Positions 41,790 through 53,693 of a stretch of 64,000 bases of DNA are shown piece by piece. The stretch covers positions 1-64,000 of the forward strand of contig JADZED010000027.1 in NCBI GenBank assembly GCA_020850715.1, written 5' to 3'. The position numbers and the translations under genes are program-made. The notes beneath the pieces were generated by a model. That model saw only the letters and a program-made list of their open reading frames with translations, searched no databases and had not been told where the DNA came from. The stretch comes from Acidobacteriota bacterium. GTDB taxonomy: Bacteria; Acidobacteriota; Vicinamibacteria; Vicinamibacterales; CAVVIG01. Position 1 is the stretch's first letter, and each line of letters starts with the position of its first letter.

Positions 41790-42229
41790 TACTGGCCTCC
41801 CGCCGGCGCGTTCGGAGCCTTCTTCGGGTCCGTGATCAGGCCGATGTCCTCGACCCCGGCCTTGCGCAGCTGATCCATCGCGGCCATCACCGCGCTGTAG
41901 TCGACCTCTTCGTCGGCCTTGATCAGCACGATCTTCTCGGTGCGCTGCTCGAGGATCTCCTTCACGCGGTCGGCCATGTCCTCTTCGAGCACCGACTTCG
42001 CGTTGACGTACAGCGTCTTGTCCTTCGCGACGGCGATGACCGTCTGCTCGGAGGTCTCCGGCTTGTCGAGGGTGTTGGCGGCAACCGGCAGTGTGAGCGC
42101 GACGCCCTGCTGCAGCATGGGAGCGATGAGCATCATGATGATGAGCAGCACCAGCATCACGTCGACGAGGGGCGTCACGTTGATGTCGGATTTGACCCCG
42201 CCTTTGGCGCCGCCAAGGTCCATACCCAT
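41789..42229 (-). CDS. exbD: ExbD/TolR-family biopolymer transporter (first copy)
   Basis: SDINVTPLVDVMLVLLIIMMLIAPML. Confidence 0.92.
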   Translation of the reverse strand: MGMDLGGAKGGVKSDINVTPLVDVMLVLLIIMMLIAPMLQQGVALTLPVAANTLDKPETSEQTVIAVAKDKTLYVNAKSVLEEDMADRVKEILEQRTEKIVLIKADEEVDYSAVMAAMDQLRKAGVEDIGLITDPKKAPNAPAGGQ

Positions 42230-42256
42230 AACGAAATACTCCTAGTAAAGCGTTCG

Positions 42257-42330
42257 GGGTTCAGCGTGCAGGGCTCAGGGTGCGGTGCAGCGAACCAGCG
42301 CCGCACACGGCACTCTGAGCCCTGGAACCC
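42257..42330. repeat. Two opposed degenerate heptamer arrays forming an imperfect inverted repeat
   Basis: GGTTCAG-CGTGCAG-GGCTCAG-GGTGCGG ... GCACTCTGAGCCCTGGAACCC. Confidence 0.65.
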
Positions 42331-42337
42331 GATTCTC

Positions 42338-43009
42338 TTAGGCCGTCTTCTTGATGAAGAAGTCGACCAGCTCCGACGACGAGTTGTCCATCTCGACGTT
42401 GAAGTACTCGACGCGGCCGGTGAGGAAGTTGTAGAACCACACCGCCGGAATGGCGACGACGAGGCCGAGCGCGGTCTCGACGAGTGCTTCCGAGATGCCG
42501 ACCGAGACGGCGCCGATGCCGGCCGAACCGCTCGCGCCGATGCCCTGGAACGCGTTGATGACGCCGACGACGGTGCCGAGCAGTCCGACAAACGGCGCCG
42601 TGGAGCCGATGGTGGCCAGCGCGGGCACGCCCTTCTTCAGGTCGTTGGCGGTGAGCGCCGACGCGCGCTGAATCGAGCGGCGCACCGTGTCCATCAGGTC
42701 CTCGCGCGACAGCCCGCCGCCGCTCTCCATCTGGAACTGGTATTCCTGGAGGCCGGCGCCGACCACCTTGGCCAGGTGGCTGTAGCGGTAGTTCTTCGAC
42801 GAGGCGAGGGCGATCGCTTCCTTCAGGCGGCCTTCCTTGAGGTGCTTGGCCACCTGGGGTGCAAACAGCTTCGACTGGCTACGCGCCTGAACGAAGGTGA
42901 AGATGCGCTCGACCGCGACGCCGAACGACCACATTGACATGATGAAGAGAACCACGGCCACGCCCTTGGCCACCGCTCCCATCGTTCCCCACATTTCGAT
43001 TAGATCCAC
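42338..43009 (-). CDS. exbB: MotA/TolQ/ExbB proton-channel family protein
   Basis: GLLGTVVGVINAFQGIG; SEALVETALGLVVAIPAV. Confidence 0.93.
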   Translation of the reverse strand: MDLIEMWGTMGAVAKGVAVVLFIMSMWSFGVAVERIFTFVQARSQSKLFAPQVAKHLKEGRLKEAIALASSKNYRYSHLAKVVGAGLQEYQFQMESGGGLSREDLMDTVRRSIQRASALTANDLKKGVPALATIGSTAPFVGLLGTVVGVINAFQGIGASGSAGIGAVSVGISEALVETALGLVVAIPAVWFYNFLTGRVEYFNVEMDNSSSELVDFFIKKTA

Positions 43010-43073
43010 GGTCCATCCTCCATCTCAGACAAGAGTTGCGAAAATTCGACGTCAGCGTTGAGCGAAAGGCGAT

Positions 43074-43775
43074 CTACCGGAGCGTGAAGTTCACCGTCAC
43101 CGTCATGATGACCGGCACCGGCACGCCGTTGAGCAGCGTCGGCGTGTACTGCCATTGCCGCACGGCATCGAGCGCCGCCTGGTCGAGCAGCGGGATCGAG
43201 CGGAGGACCTTGGCGTTCTGCACCCGCCCGTCGGGGCCGATCGTCGCCTCGATGATCACCACGCCCTGCACGCGGGCCGACTGGGCGATCTGCGGGTAGA
43301 CCGGGTCGACGTTGCGGACGCGCTGCGGCGCCTTGATCTGTCCGCCCACGCGTACCGGCGCCGCCGGCGGCGGCGGTGGCGGCGGCGGCGGCGCCTCGAG
43401 CAGGCCGCCGACGACGCCGGCCTGCACGCCGCCGATGATGCCGCCCTCGATCCCCTCGTTCCGGACGATCTGCGCCTCGGGCTTGATCTCGGCGGGCGCT
43501 TCGATCGGCGCGGCCGACGGGTTCGACGTCGGCTGCGGCGGCGGCGGCGTGTTCGCCGGCGGCGGCGGCGGTGGTGGCGGAGGCGGCGGCGGCGGCGGCG
43601 CCGCCACGAAGGCCATCATGCCCGGCGGCGTTGGCAGAACATCCGTCGCCATCAGGGGGATGATGACCACTGCCCCGATGATCACCACGTGAATGAGGAT
43701 CGAGAGTGGCAGCGTGTACCACTTCTTGGCGCCTAACTTGAGCGACGGATCTTCAGCGAATAGGTCACGCGGCAC
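43074..43775 (-). CDS. tonB: TonB-family energy transducer
   Basis: Long polyproline linker; PVYPQIAQSARVQGVVIIEATIGPDGRVQNAKVL. Confidence 0.93.
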   Translation of the reverse strand: MPRDLFAEDPSLKLGAKKWYTLPLSILIHVVIIGAVVIIPLMATDVLPTPPGMMAFVAAPPPPPPPPPPPPPPANTPPPPQPTSNPSAAPIEAPAEIKPEAQIVRNEGIEGGIIGGVQAGVVGGLLEAPPPPPPPPPAAPVRVGGQIKAPQRVRNVDPVYPQIAQSARVQGVVIIEATIGPDGRVQNAKVLRSIPLLDQAALDAVRQWQYTPTLLNGVPVPVIMTVTVNFTLR

Positions 43776-43874
43776 GGAACGCCCCTCCTCGGATCTGTCT
43801 GGGAATCTCAGCCGGCTCGACGATAACTACAGCCCGGCAAAGACGGCGATTATAGTCAGGTCAAATTCTGAGAG

Positions 43875-46520
43875 TCAACGAAAGTTTCTCTCGGGATTAG
43901 ACACCGGAAATCCCGAAATGGACAGCGGCGCGGCATCCCGGCGCCGGTCCCGCACCGCCTCGTCCGCTGCCACCCCGTCGGCGCCGCCCGACCGCCCCCC
44001 CCGGCCGTTGGCGTCCGCGCCGGCGCGTCCGGACGGCCCCGCCGGGCTCAGTCCCGCCGCCGATTTCCCGCGGATCCGCATGCCGTAGAACGATCGCCAC
44101 ACGAACACCAGCGAAAGAGCGAAAAACGCCGCCGCCAGCGAGCGGGTCAGCCACGGCCCGGTGTCGGCCGTCAGCGTCACCGCGAGCTCGACCGCCAGCA
44201 GCCCGAACAGCGTGGTGAACTTGATCACCGGGTTCAGCGCGACCGACGACGTGTCCTTGAACGGGTCGCCCACTGTATCACCAACGACCGTCGCCGCGTG
44301 CAGCGGCGTCCCCTTGGTCTGCAGCTCCACTTCCACGATCTTCTTGGCGTTGTCCCACGCGCCCCCCGCGTTGGCCATGAAGATCGCCTGGTACAGCCCG
44401 AAGAGCGCGATCGAAATCAGGTAGCCGATGAAGAAGTACGGCTCGTAGAAGGCGAACGCCAGCGTCGCGAAGAACACGACGAGGAAGATGTTGAGCATGC
44501 CCTTCTGCGCGTACTGCGTGCAGATCTCCACGACGCGCTTGCTGTCGGCCACCGAGGCCCGCTCGACCCCGTCGAGCCGGATGTTCGCCTTGATGAACTG
44601 CACCGCGCGATAGGCGCCGGTCGTGACCGCCTGCACCGATGCGCCGCTGAACCAGAAGATCACCGCGCCGCCCGTGATCAATCCGAGCAGGAACGGCGGG
44701 TGCAGGATCGACAGCATCTCCGTGTTGCGCGTCAGCCCGTCGGTGAGCAGCACGATGATCGAGAAGATCATCGTCGTCGCACCGACCACCGCCGTGCCGA
44801 TGAGCACCGGCTTGGCCGTCGCCTTGAACGTGTTGCCGGCGCCGTCGTTCTCCTCCAGCAGGTGCTTCGCCCGCTCGAAGTCGACGTCGAGGCCGAACTC
44901 GCGGCGCAGCTCTTCGCGGATGCCCGGCCGCTGTTCGATGACCGAGAGCTCGAACACCGACTGCGCGTTGTCGGTCACCGGGCCGTAGGAGTCGACCGCG
45001 ATCGTCACCGGCCCCATGCCGAGGAACCCGAACGCGACCAGGCCGAAGGCGAACACCGCCGGCGCCTGCATGAGCGTGCCGAGGCCGGCGAGGCTCACCC
45101 AGTAGGCGATCGACATGAGCCCGACGATCACCAGACCGAGCCAGTACGCGCTGAAGTTGCCGGCGACCAGCCCCGACAGGATGTTGAGCGAGGCGCCCCC
45201 TTCCCGGGCCGAGGTGACGATCTCGCGGACGTGGCGCGACTCGGTCGAGGTGAACACCTTCACCAGCTCGGGAATGATCGCGCCGGCCAGCGTGCCGCAC
45301 GTGATCACCGTCGAGAGCTTCCACCAGAGCGTGCCGTCGCCCAGGCCGGGCACCAGCACCCACGACACGGCATAGGTGATCGCGACCGAGACCGCCGAGG
45401 TGAGCCAGACCAGCGTCGTCAGCGGCGCCTCGAAGTTCATCGCGCCGGCGTGCTGGTACCTCCCGCGCGCGATCCGGTCGTTGACGAAGTAGGAGACGCC
45501 GCTCGCCACGATCATCATGATCCGCATGGCGAAGATCCAGACGAGCAGCTGCACCTGCACGCGCGGATCGGCGACCGCCACCAGGATGAACGAGATCAGC
45601 GCCACGCCGGTGACGCCGTAGGTCTCGAAGCCGTCGGCGCTCGGGCCGACCGAATCGCCGGCGTTGTCCCCGGTGCAGTCGGCGATCACGCCAGGGTTCC
45701 GCGCGTCGTCTTCCTTGATGTTGAAGACGATCTTCATCAGGTCCGACCCGATGTCGGCGATCTTCGTGAAGATGCCGCCGGCAATGCGCAGCGCCGCGGC
45801 GCCGAGCGATTCGCCGATCGCGAACCCGATGAAACAGGCGCCGGCGTAGTCGGCCGGGATGAAGAGCAGGATGCACAGCATCAGCAGCAGCTCGATGCTG
45901 ATGAGCAGCATGCCGATGCTCATGCCCGCCTTGAGCGGAATCGCGTAGATGGGAAACGGCCGGCCGCCCAGGCTCGCGAACGCCGTGCGCGAGTTGGCGA
46001 ACGTGTTCACGCGGATGCCGAACCACGCCACGCTGTAGCTGCCGGCGATGCCCACCAGGCTGAACAGCAGGATGACGACCACCTTCACGGGCGCGAACCG
46101 CTGCAGGACGCCGAAATAGAACACCATGATCACGCCGATGAAGAGCTCGAGCAGCAGGATGAACTTCCCCTGCGTGATCAGGTAGGTCTTGCACGTCTCG
46201 TAGATCAGCTCCGAGACCTCGAGCATCGACGCGTGCACCGGCAGCTTCCTGGTCTGCGCGAAGACGAGCACGCCGAACAGCAGGCCCAGTCCGCTGACCA
46301 CCAGGCCGCCCATCAGCAGCGTCCGCCCGTCGACGCCGTTGAAGTCGACCGCCGACAGATCGGGCAGCACGAGGCTCGCTTCGCCGCCGCCGCGCTCCCC
46401 CACCGCCGCGGCCGCGCCCGCAGGCGCCTGCGCCCTCGCGCCGGGCGCGGCGATCAGGAACGTGAAGAAGACGAAGGCCGCCAGCAGCGCGCGGCGAATC
46501 ACGGTGTGCGTCACACGCAT
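43875..46520 (-). CDS. hppA: Membrane-bound ion-translocating pyrophosphatase
   Basis: DDARNPGVIADCTGDNAGDS, GGAWDNAKKIVE, VVGDTVGDPFKDTS; many TM segments. Confidence 0.93.
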   Translation of the reverse strand: MRVTHTVIRRALLAAFVFFTFLIAAPGARAQAPAGAAAAVGERGGGEASLVLPDLSAVDFNGVDGRTLLMGGLVVSGLGLLFGVLVFAQTRKLPVHASMLEVSELIYETCKTYLITQGKFILLLELFIGVIMVFYFGVLQRFAPVKVVVILLFSLVGIAGSYSVAWFGIRVNTFANSRTAFASLGGRPFPIYAIPLKAGMSIGMLLISIELLLMLCILLFIPADYAGACFIGFAIGESLGAAALRIAGGIFTKIADIGSDLMKIVFNIKEDDARNPGVIADCTGDNAGDSVGPSADGFETYGVTGVALISFILVAVADPRVQVQLLVWIFAMRIMMIVASGVSYFVNDRIARGRYQHAGAMNFEAPLTTLVWLTSAVSVAITYAVSWVLVPGLGDGTLWWKLSTVITCGTLAGAIIPELVKVFTSTESRHVREIVTSAREGGASLNILSGLVAGNFSAYWLGLVIVGLMSIAYWVSLAGLGTLMQAPAVFAFGLVAFGFLGMGPVTIAVDSYGPVTDNAQSVFELSVIEQRPGIREELRREFGLDVDFERAKHLLEENDGAGNTFKATAKPVLIGTAVVGATTMIFSIIVLLTDGLTRNTEMLSILHPPFLLGLITGGAVIFWFSGASVQAVTTGAYRAVQFIKANIRLDGVERASVADSKRVVEICTQYAQKGMLNIFLVVFFATLAFAFYEPYFFIGYLISIALFGLYQAIFMANAGGAWDNAKKIVEVELQTKGTPLHAATVVGDTVGDPFKDTSSVALNPVIKFTTLFGLLAVELAVTLTADTGPWLTRSLAAAFFALSLVFVWRSFYGMRIRGKSAAGLSPAGPSGRAGADANGRGGRSGGADGVAADEAVRDRRRDAAPLSISGFPVSNPERNFR

Positions 46521-46543
46521 CCTCGAGGGTTACTGATTCTACG

Positions 46544-47167
46544 TTACATTCCGCGCCGGCCGGCAGCCGGCGGCGCCGCCGCGCTCGAGATCCGGCGGGG
46601 CAGCGCCATCCCGCCGGTCAGGAAGATGCGGATGCCTTCTTCCACCGAGATGTCGGGAAACGACGCGCGGCCCCGCTCGAAGATCTGGATGTCGCCGAGA
46701 TACAGGTGGTTGGTCGGCACGTAGACCGCGACCAGCGGCTCCGGCCCCCGGCCCCGGTCGACCGAGAACTCCTTGGTCAGGAACCCCAGCACCAGCCCGC
46801 CGTCGGCCCCCTCGATCAGGACCACGCGCTTGAAGCCCGATTCGTTGTCGGGCGAGAAGGCCGCGATCAACTGCCGGACCGGCGCGTACACCGAACGGAA
46901 CAGCGGCACCCGCAGCAGGTACTGTTCGCCGGTCGACACGATCCGCCGCCCGATCACGTTGCGCGCGAACGCGCCGACGATGAGCAGCACGATCATCGTC
47001 GACAGCACGCCGAGGCCCGGGATGTGCCGCCCGAGCATCCGGTCGTAGATCGGCGTCGCCAGGCCGTCGACGGCGTTGAAGAGCCAGACCAGCGCCAGCA
47101 CGGTGATGACCAGCGGCACGATGGCGAAGAAGCCGGTGATGAAGCTGCGGCGCAGCCACTGCATCAC
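46544..47167 (-). CDS. DUF502 membrane protein
   Basis: FFAIVPLVITVLALVWLFNAVDG, PLFRSVYAPVRQLI, VPTNHLYLGDIQIF. Confidence 0.88.
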   Translation of the reverse strand: MMQWLRRSFITGFFAIVPLVITVLALVWLFNAVDGLATPIYDRMLGRHIPGLGVLSTMIVLLIVGAFARNVIGRRIVSTGEQYLLRVPLFRSVYAPVRQLIAAFSPDNESGFKRVVLIEGADGGLVLGFLTKEFSVDRGRGPEPLVAVYVPTNHLYLGDIQIFERGRASFPDISVEEGIRIFLTGGMALPRRISSAAAPPAAGRRGM

Positions 47168-47171
47168 GCGT

Positions 47172-47975
47172 TCATCTCCATCCCGAGTACATCGCCACGA
47201 TCAGCGCCAGGCCCGCCGCGATCCGGTACCAGGCAAACGGCGCGAACCCCGAACGGCGCAGGATCGCCACAAACGGCCTGACCACGACCAGCGCCGTCAG
47301 GAAGGCCGCGACGAAGCCGATCGCGATCTCGCCCCCGCGCCCGGCCGACAGGTAGGAGCGGGCCTCCAGGAAGTCGTGGGCGAAGGCCGCGCACATCGTG
47401 GGCATCGCGAGGAAGAACGAGAACTCCGCCGCCGCGGGCCGGCTCAGGCCGAGCGCGAGCCCGCCCACCATCGTCGCACCCGAGCGCGACACGCCCGGAA
47501 CCAGCGCGAGCGTCTGGCACACGCCAATCCCCCCGGCTTTCCCGAGCGGCACGTCGTCGACGCTGTCGATCGACGCCGGCTGCACCGAGCGATCGGCCGC
47601 GAGCATCACGACGCCTCCCGCGATGAACGAGATCGCGATCACGAGCGGACTGTAGTAGAGCACCTGCTTGACGTAGCCGGCGAACATCGCCCCGGCGACC
47701 AGCGCGGGCAGCGTGGCGGCCCCGAGCATGACGGCGAACCGCCGCGCCTCGGGGCTGGACGGGAGTCCCGCGGCGACCGCAACGAGCTTCGCGCGATACA
47801 GCCACATCACCGCCAGCACCGATCCGAGCTGGATCATGACGATGAAGACGCCGCCGGGGTCGTCGTAGCCCAGGAGCCTGGCGCCGATGATGAGATGCGC
47901 CGTCGAGGACACCGGCAGGAATTCCGTCAGACCCTGCAGGACCCCGAGAAGCGCGGCTTGGACGTGAGTCGGCAT
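47172..47975 (-). CDS. uppP: Undecaprenyl-diphosphatase (BacA/UppP)
   Basis: LLGVLQGLTEFLPVSSTAHLII; PGVSRSGATM. Confidence 0.95.
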   Translation of the reverse strand: MPTHVQAALLGVLQGLTEFLPVSSTAHLIIGARLLGYDDPGGVFIVMIQLGSVLAVMWLYRAKLVAVAAGLPSSPEARRFAVMLGAATLPALVAGAMFAGYVKQVLYYSPLVIAISFIAGGVVMLAADRSVQPASIDSVDDVPLGKAGGIGVCQTLALVPGVSRSGATMVGGLALGLSRPAAAEFSFFLAMPTMCAAFAHDFLEARSYLSAGRGGEIAIGFVAAFLTALVVVRPFVAILRRSGFAPFAWYRIAAGLALIVAMYSGWR

Positions 47976-48029
47976 GTGCGCGCGTGCAGGGGCCGGACGC
48001 GGTCCGCCCGGGCGGCGCCGGCGGCGTCC

Positions 48030-49034
48030 CTACGACGCTCTTGCCTTCCGGGCCGGCTTCGCGCGCCGCGTCGGCTGCTGCGGCGCCGGGGGCGCGGAGG
48101 CCGCCCCCGGCGCGTGGCTCGCCGCGCGGACCGGCCCGGAGCCGCGCCAGAAGCTGACGGTCGCCGCCGCGATGAACACGCTCGAGTAGGTGCCCGTGAT
48201 GATGCCCACGATCATCGTGAACGCGAAGCCGTGCAGCACCTCGCCGCCGAAGAAGAACAGCGCGAGCGCCGTCAGCAGCGTCGTGCCGGAGGTGATGACC
48301 GTCCGGCCGAGCGTCTGGTTGACCGCCACGTTGATCACGTGGTTCAGCGAGTCGCGCCGCATCGACCGCAGGTTCTCGCGCACGCGATCGAAGATCACGA
48401 TCGTGTCGTTCATCGAGTAGCCGGTCATCGTGAGAATGGCGGCAATCACGTTCAGCGAGATGTCGTACCGGAAGAAGGCGAGGAACGACAGCGTGATGAG
48501 CAGATCGTGAATCGTCGCGACCACGGCGCCGACGCCGAAGCTCAGCTGATAGCGGAACGCCAGGTAGCCGAGAATGCCGATGAGCGACAGCACGGTCGCC
48601 CAGATCGCCTTCGATCGCAGCTCCTGGCCGACCGAGGGCCCCACGATCTCGGTGCCGACGATCGAGAAGGTCCCGATGCTCGCCTGCTTCAGCGCCGTCT
48701 CGATTGCCTGCCGTGTCGCCGTGAGCCCCTCGCCCGACTCCTGCCCCACCGTCGGCACGCGCACCATCGTCTGATGCTGCGACGGCTCGCCGTAGGCCTG
48801 CACCTGGATGTCGCCGCCGCCCGGCATCGATTCGAGGGCGGTGCGCACGGTCTGGTCGGAGGTCGGCTGCTCGAACTGCAGCACGACCACCGTGCCGCCG
48901 GCGAACTCGACGCCGCGCGGGATGCCCTTGGTGGCGATGGTGAAGACGCCGGCGAGGATGATGATCCACGACACGACGATCGCGTGCACGCGCCAGCGGA
49001 GGAAGTCGTAGTCGGGATTCTTGAAGATGTGCAT
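48030..49034 (-). CDS. secF: Protein translocase subunit SecF
   Basis: GVEFAGGTVVVLQF; TGYSMNDTIVIFDRVREN. Confidence 0.95.
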   Translation of the reverse strand: MHIFKNPDYDFLRWRVHAIVVSWIIILAGVFTIATKGIPRGVEFAGGTVVVLQFEQPTSDQTVRTALESMPGGGDIQVQAYGEPSQHQTMVRVPTVGQESGEGLTATRQAIETALKQASIGTFSIVGTEIVGPSVGQELRSKAIWATVLSLIGILGYLAFRYQLSFGVGAVVATIHDLLITLSFLAFFRYDISLNVIAAILTMTGYSMNDTIVIFDRVRENLRSMRRDSLNHVINVAVNQTLGRTVITSGTTLLTALALFFFGGEVLHGFAFTMIVGIITGTYSSVFIAAATVSFWRGSGPVRAASHAPGAASAPPAPQQPTRRAKPARKARAS

Positions 49035-49037
49035 GGC

Positions 49038-50636
49038 TCAGATTGAGAGGGTCGCGACCTGGCGCCGACGGCTCAGCTCGAGCTCGAAGAAGGTCTTCGA
49101 GACGAAGATCGAGGTGAACAGGTTCGACGCCAGACCGAAGAACAGCGTGACGGCAAAACCGCGGATCGGCCCCGTGCCGAACTGGAACAGGAACGCCGCC
49201 GAGATGAGCGCCGCCACGTGGGTGTCCACGAGCGTCCAGAAGACGCGCCCGAAGCCGGCGTTGATCGACGCGCGGACGCCGTGCTGCGCCTCCAGCTCCT
49301 CCTTGATCCGCTCGAAGATCAGCACGTTGGAGTCGACGCCGATGCCCATCGTCAGCACGAACCCGGCAATGCCGGGCAGCGTCATCACGGCGCCGATGTA
49401 GGCCATCATGCCGAGCAGGATCACGAGGTTGAAGAGCAGCGCGATGACGGCGTTGACGCCCGCCAGCCGGTAATAGAGCACCATGAAGAAGGCGACCGCG
49501 AGCAGGCCGGCAATCGAGGCCTCCACGCCGGAACGGATCGAATCGGCGCCCAGGCTCGGCCCGATCGTCTTCTCCTCGAGATAGGTGAGCCCCGCCTTGA
49601 GCGAGCCGGACCGCAGGATCAGCGCCAGGTTCTGCGTCTCCTCCTGCGTGAAGCTGCCCGTGATGCGGCCGTCGGTGGTGATTCGACCGTCGATCCGCGG
49701 CGCCGATTGCACCCGCCCGTCGAGGATGATCGCGAGCATGCGGCCGATGTTCGCGCCCGTCGCGTTGCCGAACCGCCGCCCGGCGTCCGGAGTCAGCGTG
49801 AAGGCGACCGCCGGCAGGTTGTTCTCGTCGAGCGTCGGCCGCGCGTTGCGCAGATCGGTGCCGGTGACGACCGCCGCCTTCCGCACCAGGTAGTACGACG
49901 TGGAGGTATCGCCCGGCGCACCCGACGAGCCGGGTACGATCTCCATGCCCGGCGGCACCTGCCCGTTGGTCATCAGCGCCTCCGGCGTCGACGCCGGCCC
50001 CTGCTCGACCAGCTTCAGCTCCAGCAGCCCGGTCGACTGGATGATGCCCTTCGCGCGCTCGACGTCGGTCACGCCGGGCAGCTGCACGAGGATCTGATCG
50101 CCGCCGGCGCCCTGCTGCGAAATGCTCGGCTCGGTCACGCCGAGCTCGTTCACGCGCCGTTCGATGGTCTCCCGCGCCTGGACGACCGCCTCTTCGCGCA
50201 GCCGCTGCTGGACGGCCGGCCGCATCGTGAACGTGTAGGTGCCGTTCACGCCGTTCCCGCGCTCGAAGTCGGTCTGGACTTCCGCCGCGGCGGCACGGAA
50301 CTCGGCGTCCTTGTCGGAGGGCACGCCTTCGACGCGGAACTCGGAGATCGAGGTCGTGTTCATGCTGCCGACCGCGATCTTGCGCGTCTCCAGATCGGCG
50401 CGGAGCCGCTCCATCTCCTGCTCGGTCTGCAGGCGCAGCGCATCATCGGTCTGGACCCGCAGGACGAGGTGCACCCCGCCCTTCAAGTCGAGGCCGAGCT
50501 TCAACTGCTTGGCGGCGAGGACGCCGGGCACCGGCAGCCCGTAGCGCGCCGCGAGGATGGGATACACGCCGACCGCGCCGAAGAGCACGAGCACGGCGAA
50601 TACGGTCGTCAGCTTCCAGCGAAGATTGCTTTTCAT
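49038..50636 (-). CDS. secD: Protein translocase subunit SecD
   Basis: LGLDLKGGVHLVLRV; MGIGVDSNVLIFERIKEE. Confidence 0.97.
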   Translation of the reverse strand: MKSNLRWKLTTVFAVLVLFGAVGVYPILAARYGLPVPGVLAAKQLKLGLDLKGGVHLVLRVQTDDALRLQTEQEMERLRADLETRKIAVGSMNTTSISEFRVEGVPSDKDAEFRAAAAEVQTDFERGNGVNGTYTFTMRPAVQQRLREEAVVQARETIERRVNELGVTEPSISQQGAGGDQILVQLPGVTDVERAKGIIQSTGLLELKLVEQGPASTPEALMTNGQVPPGMEIVPGSSGAPGDTSTSYYLVRKAAVVTGTDLRNARPTLDENNLPAVAFTLTPDAGRRFGNATGANIGRMLAIILDGRVQSAPRIDGRITTDGRITGSFTQEETQNLALILRSGSLKAGLTYLEEKTIGPSLGADSIRSGVEASIAGLLAVAFFMVLYYRLAGVNAVIALLFNLVILLGMMAYIGAVMTLPGIAGFVLTMGIGVDSNVLIFERIKEELEAQHGVRASINAGFGRVFWTLVDTHVAALISAAFLFQFGTGPIRGFAVTLFFGLASNLFTSIFVSKTFFELELSRRRQVATLSI

Positions 50637-50660
50637 GGCTCCGTAGGTCTGCCCGTCCCG

Positions 50661-53291
<2,631 letters not shown>

Positions 53292-53325
53292 TCGCCGGCG
53301 CGCCGCGCAAGATGAAATTTTTGAC

Positions 53326-53374
53326 TTTTCAGGTATGTTTGTGCTTGACACCTGAAAAATCTCGACCATAATCT
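53326..53374 (+). promoter_or_regulatory. Consensus sigma70 promoter with overlapping dyad
   Basis: TTGACA (53345) -N18- TAATCT (53369); inverted repeat TTTTCAGGTAT/ACACCTGAAAA (53326-53336, 53348-53358) covers the -35. Confidence 0.75.
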
Positions 53375-53591
53375 ACATCTGGTATGAGGATGGTGCTGTC
53401 AGCCCATCCCTAGTGAGGTCGACCCGGGCTGTTTCGATCGCGGCGACCCCACCCTTCCGATACGTCGGAAGGTGCCTCCGAAGCGAAGAGCGCCGGACAT
53501 CGGGTGCGCGTGCCAGGCGGCAGCCACTAGAGCGATGGCCGTGAGCGCTCGTCGCACTCGAAGCCCAACGCGAAGGGGGGGATCACAGACA

Positions 53592-53642
53592 ATGGCGAAG
53601 AAAGCCAAGGGCGGGAAGAAGAAGGCCGGCAAGAAGCGCTAA
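53592..53642 (+). CDS. Putative 16-aa polybasic micropeptide MAKKAKGGKKKAGKKR
   Basis: ATG-to-TAA small ORF with G-rich SD-like tract (AAGGGGGGG) about 10 nt upstream, between a consensus promoter and a strong terminator. Confidence 0.55.
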   Translation: MAKKAKGGKKKAGKKR

Positions 53643-53658
53643 GCCGACCTCGCCCGTC

Positions 53659-53688
53659 AAAAAAGGGGGCGGCCGTCGCCCCCTTTTT
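53659..53688. terminator. Strong (likely bidirectional) intrinsic terminator
   Basis: AAAAAAGGGGGCG-gccgt-CGCCCCCTTTTT. Confidence 0.92.
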
Positions 53689-53693
53689 CACTT

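Noticed and set aside
43360-43610. (GGC)n runs in tonB as a possible contingency repeat
   Set aside because: Explained by the ordinary polyproline linker of TonB; no evidence of length variation from one sequence.
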